Notes: a model not told the origin generated them from the letters alone. Positions 31,036-38,206 are shown, counted from the stretch's first letter. The stretch is DNA of 38,838 bases from Dehalococcoidia bacterium (GCA_021160725.1 JAGHCA010000033.1:1-38838), one strand, 5' to 3'. A program made the numbers and translations.

Positions 31036-31554
31036 ATGGAACGATTAACAGCAAAAAAGAAACTCTCAGTGGTCAAGCTTTATTTGTCCGGCCTATCCTA
31101 TGATGACATTGCGGCCAAGAGCGGTGTCAGCAAAGGGACAGTGGCCAATGTCGTCGCCGATTTGAAGGCAGGCATGATTCCCGAGGCAGCTGATGTTGGT
31201 GAATACATTGAGCTACTTCGCGAATTATCCTTCGACTTGAAACGGTCAGAGCTGAGTCCGGGGCAATGTGCTGTGGGGCTCATACTTCTCAAGCAGATCA
31301 GTGAATGTGGACTCGACCCGGCCGACATCAGTCGCTGGCCAATGATTCTCAAATCGGTGAGAAACGAAGATGATATTAACGAGTTTGTCCGACTGGTCTA
31401 CAGTATTCAGCAAGTCCAGCAAAGAAGCGGCTTGAGTCTTGAGGATCTTGACAACAAAGTCCAGGAACTTGAGAAAAAAGCAGCCGATCTCGAACCTCTA
31501 TCAGACAAACTAGAGGACAATAAAAAGCAGCTCGCCGAATTGACCAGGCAGTGA
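31036..31554 (+). CDS. HTH/coiled-coil protein, N-terminal part (ends at in-frame TGA)
   Basis: Starts ATG after AAAAGGAGG; MERLTAKKKLSVVKLYLSGLSYDDIAAKSGVSKGTVANVVADLKAG HTH; coiled coil begins before TGA 31552-31554. Confidence 0.8.
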   Translation: MERLTAKKKLSVVKLYLSGLSYDDIAAKSGVSKGTVANVVADLKAGMIPEAADVGEYIELLRELSFDLKRSELSPGQCAVGLILLKQISECGLDPADISRWPMILKSVRNEDDINEFVRLVYSIQQVQQRSGLSLEDLDNKVQELEKKAADLEPLSDKLEDNKKQLAELTRQ

Positions 31555-32397
31555 GAGGAACTTGCCAGCGCCGTAGCCCTTCTTGAGCAGAAAAATGAAT
31601 TGCTGAGCCCCCAGATCAAGGACCTGGAAAAGCGCGAACAGACCCTATCACACCGTATTGCTGATATGGAGCCGAAGGCCAAGAAAGCGGAGGCAACTCT
31701 CTCTACCTTGAAGGGCGAGATGCAAAAGCTTGAAGATATAGGGTTCACCCTTAAGGAATTGGCTGAGTTCAACAAGAAGTTACAAGCGATTGCGCAGCAT
31801 CACTCTATCAAACCCTCCGAACTCAGGAGTCGCTTACTACATGAGCTTGAGACCCTGGACAAAGAGCTGGCACTCGAAACCTTAATCCAGAGCCGGCAGC
31901 AAGAGTTAGATAAGGTTGAGCAAGCTATCGCTAGGGGTAAAAATGAGATAGAGAGTACCAGGGCAGTTGTTGACAGCCTCAAACAAGAGAAAGGGAATCT
32001 GGAGGATAGTATCAAGGAAACGAGAGAAAAAGTAGGCCAGGAAATCGCCAAAATCATCCCCCTTGCTCAGGATACCATCGGTAAACTGAGAGAGGAACTA
32101 CAGCACGGCAACGACGAAGCTCTGGCCGAGATACAACGGCTCAAGGACGAAGCTGTGGATGTAGGCAGAGAGGTCGGCCGGTATGAAGGAATTCTCCAGG
32201 TTAACGAATGGCTCAACGAGTTAATGGCCCTGGTGCGAGGTGAAGAGGAGATTGAAGGCAAACGGGTCAGGATTATTGTCTTGTCGGTCGTGCGGGCTCT
32301 TCATATCTGGTTGAAGCGGCAGCACTACCTGTCCTACACAATTCTACCGGTTACAGTCGATAACCTAATCAGCGAGCTGGAACAATGGAAAATATGA
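31555..32397 (+). CDS. continuation of the same coiled-coil protein after the in-frame TGA
   Basis: Same frame as 31036 ORF; EELASAVALLEQKNELLSPQIKDLEKREQTLSHRI... continues without another stop to 32397. The ORF track starts it at TTG 31600. Confidence 0.7.
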   Translation, partial: EELASAVALLEQKNELLSPQIKDLEKREQTLSHRIADMEPKAKKAEATLSTLKGEMQKLEDIGFTLKELAEFNKKLQAIAQHHSIKPSELRSRLLHELETLDKELALETLIQSRQQELDKVEQAIARGKNEIESTRAVVDSLKQEKGNLEDSIKETREKVGQEIAKIIPLAQDTIGKLREELQHGNDEALAEIQRLKDEAVDVGREVGRYEGILQVNEWLNELMALVRGEEEIEGKRVRIIVLSVVRALHIWLKRQHYLSYTILPVTVDNLISELEQWKI

Positions 32398-33023
32398 AAT
32401 CATTTCACGACCATTTGGAAAATTTACAGTCTCTAGCGAAGAAGCTAACTGAAACAGAGCTTGCCCTGAATGCACTGTTTGCCGAAGAGGAAATCCGGCT
32501 GGAGTGCGAAGATGAAGCATCAAGTCTGAAAGCACTGTATCGCACTATTGCGGATCAACTGGACCGAACGAAATACAGCGAGAGTTGCGCATGCTACGGG
32601 GATACTAAAGCCAATCTGGATTTCTCAATCACCGGACTCGCTGTAAAAATCATTGTAGCAACAACAAAGAACCAGCGGGCGTGGAACTTTGTGAATAACA
32701 TTTTTGACACGGAAGGCCATAAGAAGCCTTTCGGTAAGGTCATGGTTCGTGTCGGCCCCAAGGGCCTGCCTGATGATGCTACAGTTATCTCTATATCTCA
32801 GTCAGCGCGTGAATCAAATCGGTCAGAGCCTGAGATTATGAATAAACTGCAAGAAGATGGCTATCTCCTTTTTAGCCAAGAGGCATTCTCTACCCTGGTT
32901 GACAGGCTGGTCGGTGACGTTCGGGAAGGACGGCTGAGTTTGCCCATATCCAGGGACAAACTGGTCGAGATAGCAGGATTGAACAAGCCAAAGCCCAGAA
33001 TCAAGTTCATAGAAGCAGAGTGA
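32385..33023 (+). CDS. hypothetical accessory protein
   Basis: 212-aa ORF overlapping the previous gene by 13 bp; coherent globular sequence. Confidence 0.7.
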   Translation: MENMKSFHDHLENLQSLAKKLTETELALNALFAEEEIRLECEDEASSLKALYRTIADQLDRTKYSESCACYGDTKANLDFSITGLAVKIIVATTKNQRAWNFVNNIFDTEGHKKPFGKVMVRVGPKGLPDDATVISISQSARESNRSEPEIMNKLQEDGYLLFSQEAFSTLVDRLVGDVREGRLSLPISRDKLVEIAGLNKPKPRIKFIEAE

Positions 33024-33148
33024 TTGCCAGTCTGCTAGTAAGGCTAGCTCTCTCGGCCTTGCCCTTGGTGCTGCTTGCTGTCTCCCTGTGGCTCTCTCTG
33101 CCTGAGCAGTCCTGTTGCCCTCTGATAAGGCTAAATTTGCCATTTTAG
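33020..33148 (+). CDS. putative 42-aa single-TM microprotein
   Basis: GTG overlaps upstream stop (GTGA); MIASLLVRLALSALPLVLLAVSLWLSLPEQSCCPLIRLNLPF*, below the ORF-track cutoff. Confidence 0.4.
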   Translation: MIASLLVRLALSALPLVLLAVSLWLSLPEQSCCPLIRLNLPF

Positions 33149-33341
33149 CCAACTTGATTTATCCCAAGAAAATAAAGCTGCCCACCCAATATCGCCGAAA
33201 TATAGGTTCATTCCGAAATTCAACAAAATGTCCTTTTGTGTGATGATGGATACTGGATAATCGCACATTAACAATTGAATATAAGGTAAGCCTAGCCTGA
33301 ACGCTTGCTCACTTTGGGCAAATAAACGCAAAGGGGGCAAG

Positions 33342-34070
33342 ATGGAAGGATATTGTAGTAATTGCCATAAGGTGTGGACATTAGAAACACGGCAAGGCAT
33401 TTGCCAGTGGTGCTCACGTGAGGCATCTTGCCTCACTACCTTGACAAAGCCTCGCCAGCTAAAGTCTAGCCGAAGCCGAAGGCGAAAGCAAGTTGACAAT
33501 GGTAATAATGGCTATGACCAGCTACCAGAGCCATATTTAACCTATTACAAAGTAGCTTTGCGGTTCGCTCGCAAGGCACTAATAGACGACACGCAAGACC
33601 TTCTACACGACATCATTGAAGGGCTTGCTAGAGTAGCAGAGCATAAAACGCTCAGCGAAGCTGCAATGTATCGGCTTGCCGAGCATATTAAAGACCATTA
33701 CTGGTATAGACACTACGCATACCATAATGGGCTAGATTGCCAGCATTGTAGCAAAGCACAGCGGGCGAAGTGTAGAGCAAATTGGGCTTATTCCGATTGC
33801 CCTAGGGCTATCACCTTGGAAAGCATAAACCAGACTATCATAGACAGCGAAGGCAATATCACCGAGCTTGCCGAGCTGATAGCCGATGACAAGGCGCTCG
33901 ATTTAGCAGAGTGGCTAGACGCCAAGACCTTTCTAATCGGCGCACCAATTAGGTTAAAACAGATAGCCAGAAAGCTATACAAGGGAGAGGCGTTAACGTA
34001 TCCAGAACGCAACTACTTGTCAAGGCTAAGAAAAAAGCGGCAACTAGCTCTAACAAGCGATACATTTTAG
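33342..34070 (+). CDS. zinc-finger-containing sigma-factor-like protein
   Basis: CSNCHK...CQWC N-terminal zinc ribbon; FARKALIDDTQDLLHDIIEGLARVAEH (region 2-like); GNITELAELIADDKALD linker style of sigma factors; C-terminal HTH-like segment; internal CQHCSKAQRAKC. Confidence 0.6.
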   Translation: MEGYCSNCHKVWTLETRQGICQWCSREASCLTTLTKPRQLKSSRSRRRKQVDNGNNGYDQLPEPYLTYYKVALRFARKALIDDTQDLLHDIIEGLARVAEHKTLSEAAMYRLAEHIKDHYWYRHYAYHNGLDCQHCSKAQRAKCRANWAYSDCPRAITLESINQTIIDSEGNITELAELIADDKALDLAEWLDAKTFLIGAPIRLKQIARKLYKGEALTYPERNYLSRLRKKRQLALTSDTF

Positions 34071-34147
34071 CCAATTTCGGACTTATATATAGTGGAAGCA
34101 TTGTATAGGCTAGCGAGGTTCAGCTATGCGAGGCTTACTACTAGGCG

Positions 34148-35329
34148 ATGCCGATGGACTTTGCCCAGCTATCGGATAGCCAAAGGGGGTGTTCTAAAAT
34201 AGAACAATTGAATATCGTGGGCAAGCGTTCAGGCGATGGCTTCGTATCTCACAAGGCTACACTGGTAAACGCCCTGTCCAGGGTGATGGCTGAAAGGCTG
34301 TTACTGCTGGACTTCACTATTGGGCGTAAAGGCTTCGCAGGATACATTAAAGCTCTTAGCGGAAGCAATATCGTTAAGATAGTGCCTTCCACTAACGGAA
34401 GTGCCAGCGGGGAGCGGGCTTCTGATAAAAGGCTAAAGGTAGTCTGCGGAGCTAATACCAGTTACCTTGAGGACACAGCCTGGGTTGGCGATAAGACGCC
34501 AATGACCTTCGCTGAGGTTAGGATAAGCCCTAATAACACTGTCAAGCCTAACATCGGAAGCATAGAGCTAGCAGAAGCGCTCAATAGAGTGCTGCCCTTC
34601 ACTAGCAAAGACGACGCCAGACCAGTTCTGCAATGCGTCAAGTTTATAGCTGGGGAAGGTAAATTGAAGCTAGTTGGTGCTGATGGGTTCAGGCTAGCAG
34701 AGGTTACTATGGACTTTGACGAGGACATCGAGGGGCAAGTCCTAATCAATCGTGATGAGTTGAAAGGCATCGTTGGCGCACTTCGCAAGGCAAAGCGTGT
34801 TCGGCTAGGCTTTGAGGCAAGTGGTGATACTCTGGATGGTATGAGCCTTATCATTGACACTGAGGCAATACGCTATAAGTGGCGTGGTGCTGAGGGGCAG
34901 TTTCCCGATTATGAGAAGGTTATACCAACGGAGTTCAGCACCTTCGCACACCTTGACACCCTGGAGCTTCTCAAGGCAGTTGGCGCACTCAAAGCCCTTT
35001 CAGACAAGCCCAAAGAAAATCCGCTGGACTTGACCATTGGCGAAGGCAAGATAATTATCGCCAATCCCGATGATAAGGGCGAAGCCATAATCACAGCCGA
35101 CACCGATGGCGAAGGTTCTGTCAGGATGGACGGTGGTTATCTTGCCGATGTGCTAAAGGCTTGCGGTGGTATGGTGGACTTTAAGCTCGTTAATGCCTAC
35201 TCGCCGATGCTCTTTACTACCGATGGTTATCAAGTGGTAGTAATGCCGATGGTGACCAGCAAGGCAGAGGCAGAGCAGAAGGAAGCCACAGCCCAAGCCC
35301 AAACCGAGCCAGAAGTAGAGCCAATTTAG
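34148..35329 (+). CDS. DNA polymerase III beta (sliding clamp)-like protein, shortened
   Basis: ARPVLQCVKFIAGEGKLKLVGADGFRLA, VLINRDELKGIVGAL, YKWRGAEGQFPDYEKVIPTEF, MLFTTDGYQVVVMPM. Confidence 0.82.
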   Translation: MPMDFAQLSDSQRGCSKIEQLNIVGKRSGDGFVSHKATLVNALSRVMAERLLLLDFTIGRKGFAGYIKALSGSNIVKIVPSTNGSASGERASDKRLKVVCGANTSYLEDTAWVGDKTPMTFAEVRISPNNTVKPNIGSIELAEALNRVLPFTSKDDARPVLQCVKFIAGEGKLKLVGADGFRLAEVTMDFDEDIEGQVLINRDELKGIVGALRKAKRVRLGFEASGDTLDGMSLIIDTEAIRYKWRGAEGQFPDYEKVIPTEFSTFAHLDTLELLKAVGALKALSDKPKENPLDLTIGEGKIIIANPDDKGEAIITADTDGEGSVRMDGGYLADVLKACGGMVDFKLVNAYSPMLFTTDGYQVVVMPMVTSKAEAEQKEATAQAQTEPEVEPI

Positions 35330-35432
35330 CCTAGCAAAGCGAAAGCGAAGCCAAAGCGCAGCCGTATCCGTAAAAAAGAACCAGTAGCCGTAGCATAGAA
35401 CGCTTGAACACAAAAACAACCACGCACAGGAA

Positions 35433-35456
35433 GGCGGCGGGGTAGCCGCCTTTTTG
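35433..35456 (+). terminator. Rho-independent terminator 1
   Basis: GGCGGC-GGGGTA-GCCGCC-TTTTTG. Confidence 0.85.
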
Positions 35457-35469
35457 TGCTTTTTTTGTA

Positions 35470-35510
35470 GGGGTATTCCTGCCCTGTGTGGCGTGGAATA
35501 CCCCTTTTTT
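35470..35510 (+). terminator. Rho-independent terminator 2 (tandem)
   Basis: GGGGTATTCC-(15 nt)-GGAATACCCC-TTTTTT. Confidence 0.88.
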
Positions 35511-35540
35511 GTGCGTGGCGAGGGCAAGAAAGGGGGAAAA

Positions 35541-35753
35541 GTGATTTGCGAGTTCTGTGGCAAAAACGCCCCTCGACTGATAATCCTTCGTGTTTACACA
35601 CGAGAAGGTATTCAGGTCTGTGAGGGGTGCTATAAGACGATAGACAGCCATCGCCACAAGCCTTACTCAAAGGTAATGGACAAACTAGCTCTAGTTGAAG
35701 CTGGCTATCAAGTTAATCGCAAGCTGGCAACGATGCCAAAAGGCAGAGGATAA
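35541..35753 (+). CDS. small zinc-ribbon protein
   Basis: GTG start after AGGGGGAAAA; MICEFCGKNAPRLIILRVYTREGIQVCEGCYKTIDSHRHKPYSK. Confidence 0.7.
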   Translation: MICEFCGKNAPRLIILRVYTREGIQVCEGCYKTIDSHRHKPYSKVMDKLALVEAGYQVNRKLATMPKGRG

Positions 35754-35777
35754 ATGTAGCCTGACTTGGGCAATCGG

Positions 35778-35814
35778 GATAGGAGTAATCTTGCCTGGAA
35801 AGGAGGTGATAACA
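35778..35814 (+). repeat. leader repeat copy 1
   Basis: GGATAGGAGTAATCTTGCCTGGAAAGGAGGTGATAACA before ATG 35815. Confidence 0.65.
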
Positions 35815-36066
35815 ATGTCAGTGCGTGCTTATAGGGTAATTAAGATAGAGCACGCTCAACCCAACACTTTCAACTTGTGGCACGATGATAAGCTCGTAGA
35901 GTTCCTTGATAAGGAATATGGCTTCTTTGAAGGACTCAATGAAAGTGGAGGCTTAACAGAAGTGCCTATTGAAGCACTTAAGCGTGCTCTGAAAGAAGCC
36001 TTGACGAAGGACATAGAAGCTTGCTGTAAGGAAGGCGAGGAGTACGTTCAATACTATTGCTTCTAA
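35815..36066 (+). CDS. small hypothetical accessory protein
   Basis: ATG after AAAGGAGGTGATAACA; MSVRAYRVIKIEHAQPNTFNLW... Confidence 0.75.
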   Translation: MSVRAYRVIKIEHAQPNTFNLWHDDKLVEFLDKEYGFFEGLNESGGLTEVPIEALKRALKEALTKDIEACCKEGEEYVQYYCF

Positions 36067-36084
36067 ATAAGTGTGCAGAGAAAC

Positions 36085-36120
36085 ATAGGGCTACTATGGC
36101 CCGGAAAGGAGGTGATATCT
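36085..36120 (+). repeat. leader repeat copy 2
   Basis: ATAGGGCTACTATGGCCCGGAAAGGAGGTGATATCT before ATG 36121. Confidence 0.75.
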
Positions 36121-36441
36121 ATGCCTATAAAATGGAGTGCTCTACAGGTGATGGAGGCAGCCGCTATGATTGAAAAACATATCAATGCGGCTGTCGAGCC
36201 TCTGGAGTGTGCCAGGGAAGTCGCCAAAGCAGCTTTGGAAATCCCACAGCTCCCTCAGTATGTTGACCGGCACTTTCGAGGGCTTATGGGGGAAATAGAC
36301 AGAGCAATTGGCGGCAGCCACTCTGAGCCAGTCGGTCGGTTAAAGGCCAGGCTACAGTCAATCCGAGACTCTGTGCCAAAAGATGCGCCAGAGGCAAAAG
36401 AAAAGAAAAGCAAATACGGTAAACAGCAGAGCCTGGTCTAA
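36121..36441 (+). CDS. small hypothetical accessory protein
   Basis: MPIKWSALQVMEAAAMIEKHINAAVEPLECAREVAKAALEIPQLP...; strong SD. Confidence 0.75.
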   Translation: MPIKWSALQVMEAAAMIEKHINAAVEPLECAREVAKAALEIPQLPQYVDRHFRGLMGEIDRAIGGSHSEPVGRLKARLQSIRDSVPKDAPEAKEKKSKYGKQQSLV

Positions 36442-36452
36442 GGTTGCCCTCT

Positions 36453-36495
36453 GGATAGGGCTACTATGCCTAAAATCTGCAAGAAAGGAGCACAA
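36453..36495 (+). repeat. leader repeat copy 3
   Basis: GGATAGGGCTACTATGCCTAAAATCTGCAAGAAAGGAGCACAA before ATG 36496. Confidence 0.7.
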
Positions 36496-36723
36496 ATGGC
36501 TGGAGTCAAGCGAAGGGATATCAGGTTAGAACCGCTCCAAGTCAAAGAGCAAACCTACGAGGAAATTAATAAGCTCTATAAATCGGGGACTACTGTCTCA
36601 ATCAAAGAGCATCGCAGTGGTTTTCCTGCTGTAACTGTGGACTGCGGTGAAATTCATATCCTTACCGATATTTTGAGCCTGGAAGCATGGTGGCACAAGA
36701 TGAGAAAAGCCGAGCAAACTTAG
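36496..36723 (+). CDS. small hypothetical accessory protein
   Basis: MAGVKRRDIRLEPLQVKEQTYEEINKLYKSGTTVSIKEHRSG...; SD AAAGGAG. Confidence 0.7.
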   Translation: MAGVKRRDIRLEPLQVKEQTYEEINKLYKSGTTVSIKEHRSGFPAVTVDCGEIHILTDILSLEAWWHKMRKAEQT

Positions 36724-36736
36724 AAAAACCCAGGCC

Positions 36737-36783
36737 GAATAGGGGAACTATTGGACAAAATCTAAAAGAAAGGAGGTGAACAA
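36737..36783 (+). repeat. leader repeat copy 4
   Basis: GAATAGGGGAACTATTGGACAAAATCTAAAAGAAAGGAGGTGAACAA before ATG 36784. Confidence 0.65.
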
Positions 36784-37260
36784 ATGTCCACCCAGCTTGG
36801 TATCTTCGAAGAAGCTGGGGTAGAGGTCACACAACCAGAGCCGAGCACAGCAGTCAGGCTAGGCACTCGAGAACGTCATGTTAACCTGGCCAAAAAGAGA
36901 CGTGAAGCCTTGAAAGAGTTTATGGATGTCCTCATCGAACTGGAAGGAAAGGATATCCATGTCGGGGCCTATGGCGGACACGGCTCTTACTACTGGGTAG
37001 AAGACCTGAAACTAGGCCGCATGACGGTAGAAAGTCCCATGTTTGGCGATAAGGAAGTGCCGAGCGTCATTGTGCTAAGGGGCACACGGGGATGCTCAGT
37101 GCGTATCTTCACCGACAGGGTTTTTGGCCTGCGACGCCAGGATTACTTCGGCTATACCCTGTGGCTGCTGGACTTCTGGAATGGCTTTGGAGAGTATCCG
37201 ATTGACTCCTACCGCCCGCCAGGCTGCCAGAGCCTGCACATTAAGCGATTTAACGACTAG
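36784..37260 (+). CDS. hypothetical accessory protein
   Basis: 158-aa ORF MSTQLGIFEEAGVEVTQPEPSTAVRLGTRERHVNLAKKRREALKEF... with strong SD. Confidence 0.78.
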   Translation: MSTQLGIFEEAGVEVTQPEPSTAVRLGTRERHVNLAKKRREALKEFMDVLIELEGKDIHVGAYGGHGSYYWVEDLKLGRMTVESPMFGDKEVPSVIVLRGTRGCSVRIFTDRVFGLRRQDYFGYTLWLLDFWNGFGEYPIDSYRPPGCQSLHIKRFND

Positions 37261-37280
37261 AGGGGCTGTACCCCTCATCC

Positions 37281-37316
37281 GATAGGGCTACTATTGCCTA
37301 AAAGGGAGGTGATAAT
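37281..37316 (+). repeat. leader repeat copy 5
   Basis: GATAGGGCTACTATTGCCTAAAAGGGAGGTGATAAT before CTG 37317. Confidence 0.75.
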
Positions 37317-37820
37317 CTGACAACTGAAGTTCAAATTGAGAAGGGCGTCTCCAACCTCGTTGGTGCTCTGACAGACCCCATTATTGTCTTTCCCGGGGGT
37401 TGGGGCGATACTCTTCCTGAATGGCTAAAAAATGCCATTACCATGGAGAGGTTAGTGATGAACATGAAGGCACTCAAGGGAGAGGAACTGACGGGGACAG
37501 ATGCCGAGGCCTGCGCCTATCTCTATACCGCTTGCCTCACTCAGCCAATAGATAGCAACTGGGCACAGATTTACCTTTACATCGCCAAACAGGTCTATAG
37601 TCGCCATCGCTCTAAGGAAAGCGGCGTCCAGTTTCACGAGGATATCCAGGTCAGGTCACTGAGCGACTTCCAGATGGCAGAGTTACGTCGGCTGAAAGAG
37701 TGGATTTACGAGAGGCGGACTCAGGCAAAGCAGGAAAGAGACAGAACTGAGAGGCAGAAGAAGCGAGAGGAAGAGGCAACAAAGAGGAGTATGGAGCGTC
37801 CAGCCTTATTCAAATTCTAA
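37317..37820 (+). CDS. hypothetical accessory protein, probable CTG start
   Basis: Open frame from CTG 37317: (M)TTEVQIEKGVSNLVGALTDPIIVFPGGWGDTLPEWLKNAITMERLVMNMKALKGEELTG..., joins ORF-track entry 37443..37820 in frame; in-frame TAA at 37299 excludes an earlier start. Confidence 0.65.
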   Translation: MTTEVQIEKGVSNLVGALTDPIIVFPGGWGDTLPEWLKNAITMERLVMNMKALKGEELTGTDAEACAYLYTACLTQPIDSNWAQIYLYIAKQVYSRHRSKESGVQFHEDIQVRSLSDFQMAELRRLKEWIYERRTQAKQERDRTERQKKREEEATKRSMERPALFKF

Positions 37821-37835
37821 TGTTCCTCAAATCAA

Positions 37836-37870
37836 ACAGGGTCGAGGAGCCAACCTCGACCCTGTTTTTT
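37836..37870 (+). terminator. Rho-independent terminator ending the small-ORF run
   Basis: ACAGGGTCGAGG-AGCCAA-CCTCGACCCTGT-TTTTT. Confidence 0.9.
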
Positions 37871-38025
37871 GCCTCTGAAGTAACAACCCGAGCTAATGTT
37901 CAGTAATATTAGCCTATAAATTCAAGATTGATTCTCAGTACATGTTACTGGGTGGCCTTTGTGATTCGTCACCATCGTCAATATTGTTGTCCATAGGCCG
38001 GTTACTCTAATGTCGCGCATAAAAC

Positions 38026-38055
38026 TTGACAAATGGGTTATGAATGTGCTAAAGT
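38026..38055 (+). promoter_or_regulatory. sigma70-type promoter with extended -10
   Basis: TTGACA (38026-38031), 18-nt spacer, TGC-TAAAGT (-10 at 38050-38055); predicted start near 38061-38063. Confidence 0.65.
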
Positions 38056-38060
38056 AAATA

Positions 38061-38206
38061 ATGCCCCGAGTAGCCAAGCTGGGACCTAGCAAACGAGTCA
38101 GGCCTGGTGGAAGCTGAAAAGTGTAGGCGAGAGCTAGCACAAGGTAAGTGGAAGCGAGGCCGGACAATAGCTGGGAGGAGAGGTAAGGTTGCTCGGGGCA
38201 TATTTT
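38061..38206 (+). ncRNA. candidate structured noncoding RNA, family not recognised
   Basis: 15-bp closing helix 38061-38075/38187-38201, internal helix 38097-38105/38157-38165, GNRA hairpin 38121-38140, TATTTTT tail, own promoter. Confidence 0.65.

Noticed and set aside
31552-31554. Selenocysteine codon
   Set aside because: The stop lies in a charged coiled coil with no catalytic context and no SECIS-like hairpin was evident; mutation or readthrough is simpler.
34462-35103. Minus-strand ORFs opposite the clamp-like gene
   Set aside because: Low-complexity Ser/Leu-rich shadow translations.
38121-38140. Group II intron domain V-like hairpin (GNRA cap)
   Set aside because: Domain V sequence (GAGC...GUUC type) absent and no reverse transcriptase in the window.
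38061-38206. Identification of the structured RNA as SRP RNA, 6S RNA, tmRNA or RNase P RNA
   Set aside because: None of the signature sequences I know for these families is present; left as unclassified pending cmscan.
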